Shown here: one piece after another, positions 27,259 through 29,235 of the stretch
How positions within the stretch are numbered: the first letter of the stretch is position 1
How the letters are laid out: every line of letters begins with the position of its first letter
Position numbers and translations under genes: made by a program
Notes under the pieces: generated by a model
What the model saw: the letters and a program-made list of their open reading frames with translations, nothing else
What the model was told of the DNA's origin: nothing
Databases searched by the model: none
Assembly (NCBI GenBank): GCA_964549785.1
Contig: CAZJXA010000013.1
Span: 1-29,235 of the forward strand
Length of the DNA: 29,235 bases
Source of the DNA: JBEIUO01 sp964549785
GTDB lineage: Bacteria; Planctomycetota; Phycisphaerae; Phycisphaerales; UBA1924
Direction: 5' to 3'

Positions 27259-29079
27259 CTACCGGCCCGGCTCGACACTCTCGGCCCCGCCGGACGTGCT
27301 GGGCCCCAGACCGGTCCTGCCGCCCGCCTGACCTTTGGCTTGGCTGGTGGCGGAGGGGTCGATCGCCGCGTTGGGGTCGGCGGGAAAGATCATGCGGAAG
27401 GTCGCGCCTTTGCCCTCGGTGTTCTCAATCTCGATGCGTCCGCCGTGCTCTTCGCAGACCCGCTTGGCGACGGCCAGGCCGAGGCCGGTCCCCTTGATCC
27501 CCTTGGTCGTATTGAAGGGGATGAAGACCCATGGCATTTTTCCTTCGGGGACGCCGGGGCCGTTGTCGACGACCGAGATCTCGACTTCGGGCATCCGGGT
27601 GTGGGTCGTTGATTTTCCCGCGCGGGCCTCTTCCGGTTCGGGCGGCCGGTAGACCACGCGGACGGTCACAGCGCCAGTGACCTGATCGACGGCCTCGACG
27701 GCGTTGGTCATGAGGTTCATGATGGCCTGATGAACAAGCGATGGGTCCAACGGCACGGGGGGTAATTCGGGATCGATATCCAGGATCAGCGCGACCTCTT
27801 TGGAAGTGCAGGTGTCCTCCAGGAGGGCGGCACACTCCTCGACGATGGGGCCGAGGCGGGTGAGTTCGAGTTCCACGCGTCGTTGGCGTGAGAAGGCGAG
27901 CATGTTCATGGTCAGCCCGATGATGCGGTCGAGGTTGCGCTGCAGGATGCCCCAGCCGCCTTTGGCGAGTTTGAGGTCGTCCTTGCGGAGCCCCATCTCG
28001 ACGACATCGGCCCCGCCGCGCAACCCCTGGAGGATGTTCTTGATCGAATGGCTGAGGGTCGCGACCGTCTCGCCGATCGCCGCGAGGCGCTCTGATTGTA
28101 ACTTTTGCTGGTATAACTCGCTGTTGGAGAGCGCGAGGCCGGTGTGCTGGCCGATGGCGTTCATCAGCGCGAGTTGCTCGGCGGTGAAGGTGTAGTTAGC
28201 CATGGACGAATCGATGTAGATGGCTCCGAACGTGCGGTCGCGGAACCGGATGGGGGAGCAGATGGCCGAGCGGATGTGGAGGTGCTGCACGCTGTCACCC
28301 TTCGCGAAGCGAGGGTCGGTCATGGCGTTGGTGCTCAGCACGCCCTCGTTCTTGGTGACGGCGTGCTGGAGGATCGTCCGGCTCACCTTGATTTTCGCCT
28401 GCTCGGGGTCGAGGGGCGTCTCTCGATATCTGACAACCGCGGGGGAGAGTTCCGAGACGTTCATGGGACCGCCGGCAGGAGCCCCCGCGTGCGGGGTCGC
28501 GGCGAGCATCATGCAGCCGCGCTCGGGGTGGAACTCGGCGAAGATGAGGTCCAGCACGCCTTTGAGCAACTCTTGCCTCTCCACAAAGCGGGTTGTCAGC
28601 ATCGTCGTCAGGCGATAGATCACGCGGAGGTGATCGACGGCTGCGGCCCGGGGCTCGGGCTCGCTGAGGATGATCGAGTCGTCGTTGCTGCCGGTAAAGA
28701 CATTGAGCGGCTGACTGGGAATCGTGCGCTCGATGGTCGCGTCCACCTGCCGCTTGCCGACCACCGAGACGATGTCGGGGTCGCGAACGTCGGTCTGGCC
28801 GAAGACAAAGAGCGATTGGCCCACCCGGATCTGATCCCCCGGACGCAACCGCTGCCGATCGGCCAGCCTCACGCCGTTCACATACGTCCCGTTTTGGCTT
28901 TGCAGATCACGGATGTACCACAGCCCCTCGTCGGGCGTCAACTCCGCGTGCCGCCGACTGATGGCGTTGTCGGAAATCGGGAGGGCCTCGCTCGAGCGGC
29001 CCAATAACTGCGGCTCGTGTTCCGGCAGTTCGTAGCGGCGACCTTTATCCGGACCTTGAATAACCGAGAGGATGAGCAC
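27259..29079 (-). CDS. FHA-GAF sensor histidine kinase
   Basis: The 606-residue protein has no transmembrane segment and should be cytosolic. It starts with a forkhead-associated domain (about 1-95; LLGRS, ISRRHAEL and SQNGTYVNG), which reads phospho-threonine. A GAF domain (about 150-320) ends YIDSSMANYTFTAEQLALMNAIG. The kinase core follows: His344 in SHSIKNIL as phosphoacceptor, N-box NLMTNAVEAV (455-464), G1 VDNGPGVP and G2 GTGLGLAVAKRV. A flexible Gly/Ser/Pro tail closes it. The start is GTG 29079, fixed by the FHA domain beginning there; no Shine-Dalgarno is seen. No response regulator is adjacent. It lies upstream of feoA-feoB-VTT on the same strand, so it may head that operon, or simply neighbour it. 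FHA plus GAF suggests cross-talk with a Ser/Thr kinase and a small ligand, which is inference. Confidence 0.9.
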   Translation of the reverse strand: MLILSVIQGPDKGRRYELPEHEPQLLGRSSEALPISDNAISRRHAELTPDEGLWYIRDLQSQNGTYVNGVRLADRQRLRPGDQIRVGQSLFVFGQTDVRDPDIVSVVGKRQVDATIERTIPSQPLNVFTGSNDDSIILSEPEPRAAAVDHLRVIYRLTTMLTTRFVERQELLKGVLDLIFAEFHPERGCMMLAATPHAGAPAGGPMNVSELSPAVVRYRETPLDPEQAKIKVSRTILQHAVTKNEGVLSTNAMTDPRFAKGDSVQHLHIRSAICSPIRFRDRTFGAIYIDSSMANYTFTAEQLALMNAIGQHTGLALSNSELYQQKLQSERLAAIGETVATLSHSIKNILQGLRGGADVVEMGLRKDDLKLAKGGWGILQRNLDRIIGLTMNMLAFSRQRRVELELTRLGPIVEECAALLEDTCTSKEVALILDIDPELPPVPLDPSLVHQAIMNLMTNAVEAVDQVTGAVTVRVVYRPPEPEEARAGKSTTHTRMPEVEISVVDNGPGVPEGKMPWVFIPFNTTKGIKGTGLGLAVAKRVCEEHGGRIEIENTEGKGATFRMIFPADPNAAIDPSATSQAKGQAGGRTGLGPSTSGGAESVEPGR

Positions 29080-29093
29080 GGGGGAATGGTACG

Positions 29094-29147
29094 AAGCGAT
29101 GGAAGCGACGGACGCGACGGACGCGATGGAAGCGATGGAAGCGATGG
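29094..29147. repeat. Six-copy 9-bp tandem repeat upstream of the histidine kinase gene
   Basis: Six adjoining copies of a 9-base unit, AAGCGATGG with variants AAGCGACGG, ACGCGACGG and ACGCGATGG, begin 15 bases before the GTG start of the kinase gene. The region would lie in its leader or promoter. No gene is seen from 29148 to the window end. Confidence 0.75.
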
Positions 29148-29235
29148 GAGCGGACTTGGTTGCCGCTTCCGATGTTGAGTGAGAGCATCTCAGACGCGTC
29201 GTCGCCCCGACCGTAAACTCTGCTCCCGATGACGC

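Noticed and set aside
29094..29147. Tandem repeats as a CRISPR array
   Set aside because: The units are 9 bases and directly adjoining with no spacers, which does not fit a CRISPR.

Overview
The window reads as a piece of a high-GC planctomycete chromosome, most likely from the Phycisphaerae. This is inference from content. Five exported proteins end in a duplicated Asp-rich EF-hand-like module that closes with Gly-Cys or Ser-Cys (the 'GC-type dockerin' tail known from that group). A sixth ends in a PEP-CTERM-like tail (PAPAT, hydrophobic segment, RRRR). Sixteen protein genes fill the window. I saw no tRNA, rRNA, CRISPR array or insertion sequence.

Left part (1-5.6 kb): a minus-strand secreted matrixin-type metalloprotease with a GC-dockerin diverges from a plus-strand nidogen-like PEP-CTERM protein. 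A periplasmic TlpA-like thioredoxin follows. Middle part (5.7-16.5 kb): mostly housekeeping. It holds an HDOD-GGDEF-receiver signalling protein, convergent gyrB, the GTPase gene der, a GC-dockerin seven-bladed propeller protein, and then the plus-strand pair ybeY and a CNNM/CBS (CorC-like) membrane protein. Exported-protein region (16.7-24.1 kb): two tandem V8/trypsin-like proteases of identical length (699 aa), then a PQQ-type sugar dehydrogenase fused to a c-type heme motif and a GC-dockerin. Right part (24.1-29.1 kb, minus strand): an FHA-GAF histidine kinase, feoA, feoB and a TVP38-type (VTT) membrane protein in close succession, which looks like one transcription unit around ferrous iron uptake.

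Several regulatory features can be read directly. There are strong intrinsic terminators after the PEP-CTERM gene, after the first protease, after the dehydrogenase and after the propeller gene. A shared promoter-like element (TTGCGG or TTGCGA, 17-bp spacer ending CCGGG, then TA-rich -10) lies upstream of the PEP-CTERM gene and both proteases, so these exported proteins may be co-expressed.

The points most worth a second look are the concentration of GC-dockerin proteins, the twin proteases, the dehydrogenase-cytochrome-dockerin fusion, a beta-sandwich module shared by the metalloprotease and the dehydrogenase, the HDOD-GGDEF-REC protein, and substituted conserved residues in YbeY, Der and GyrB. 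Function assignments rest on motif recognition by eye; no searches were run.
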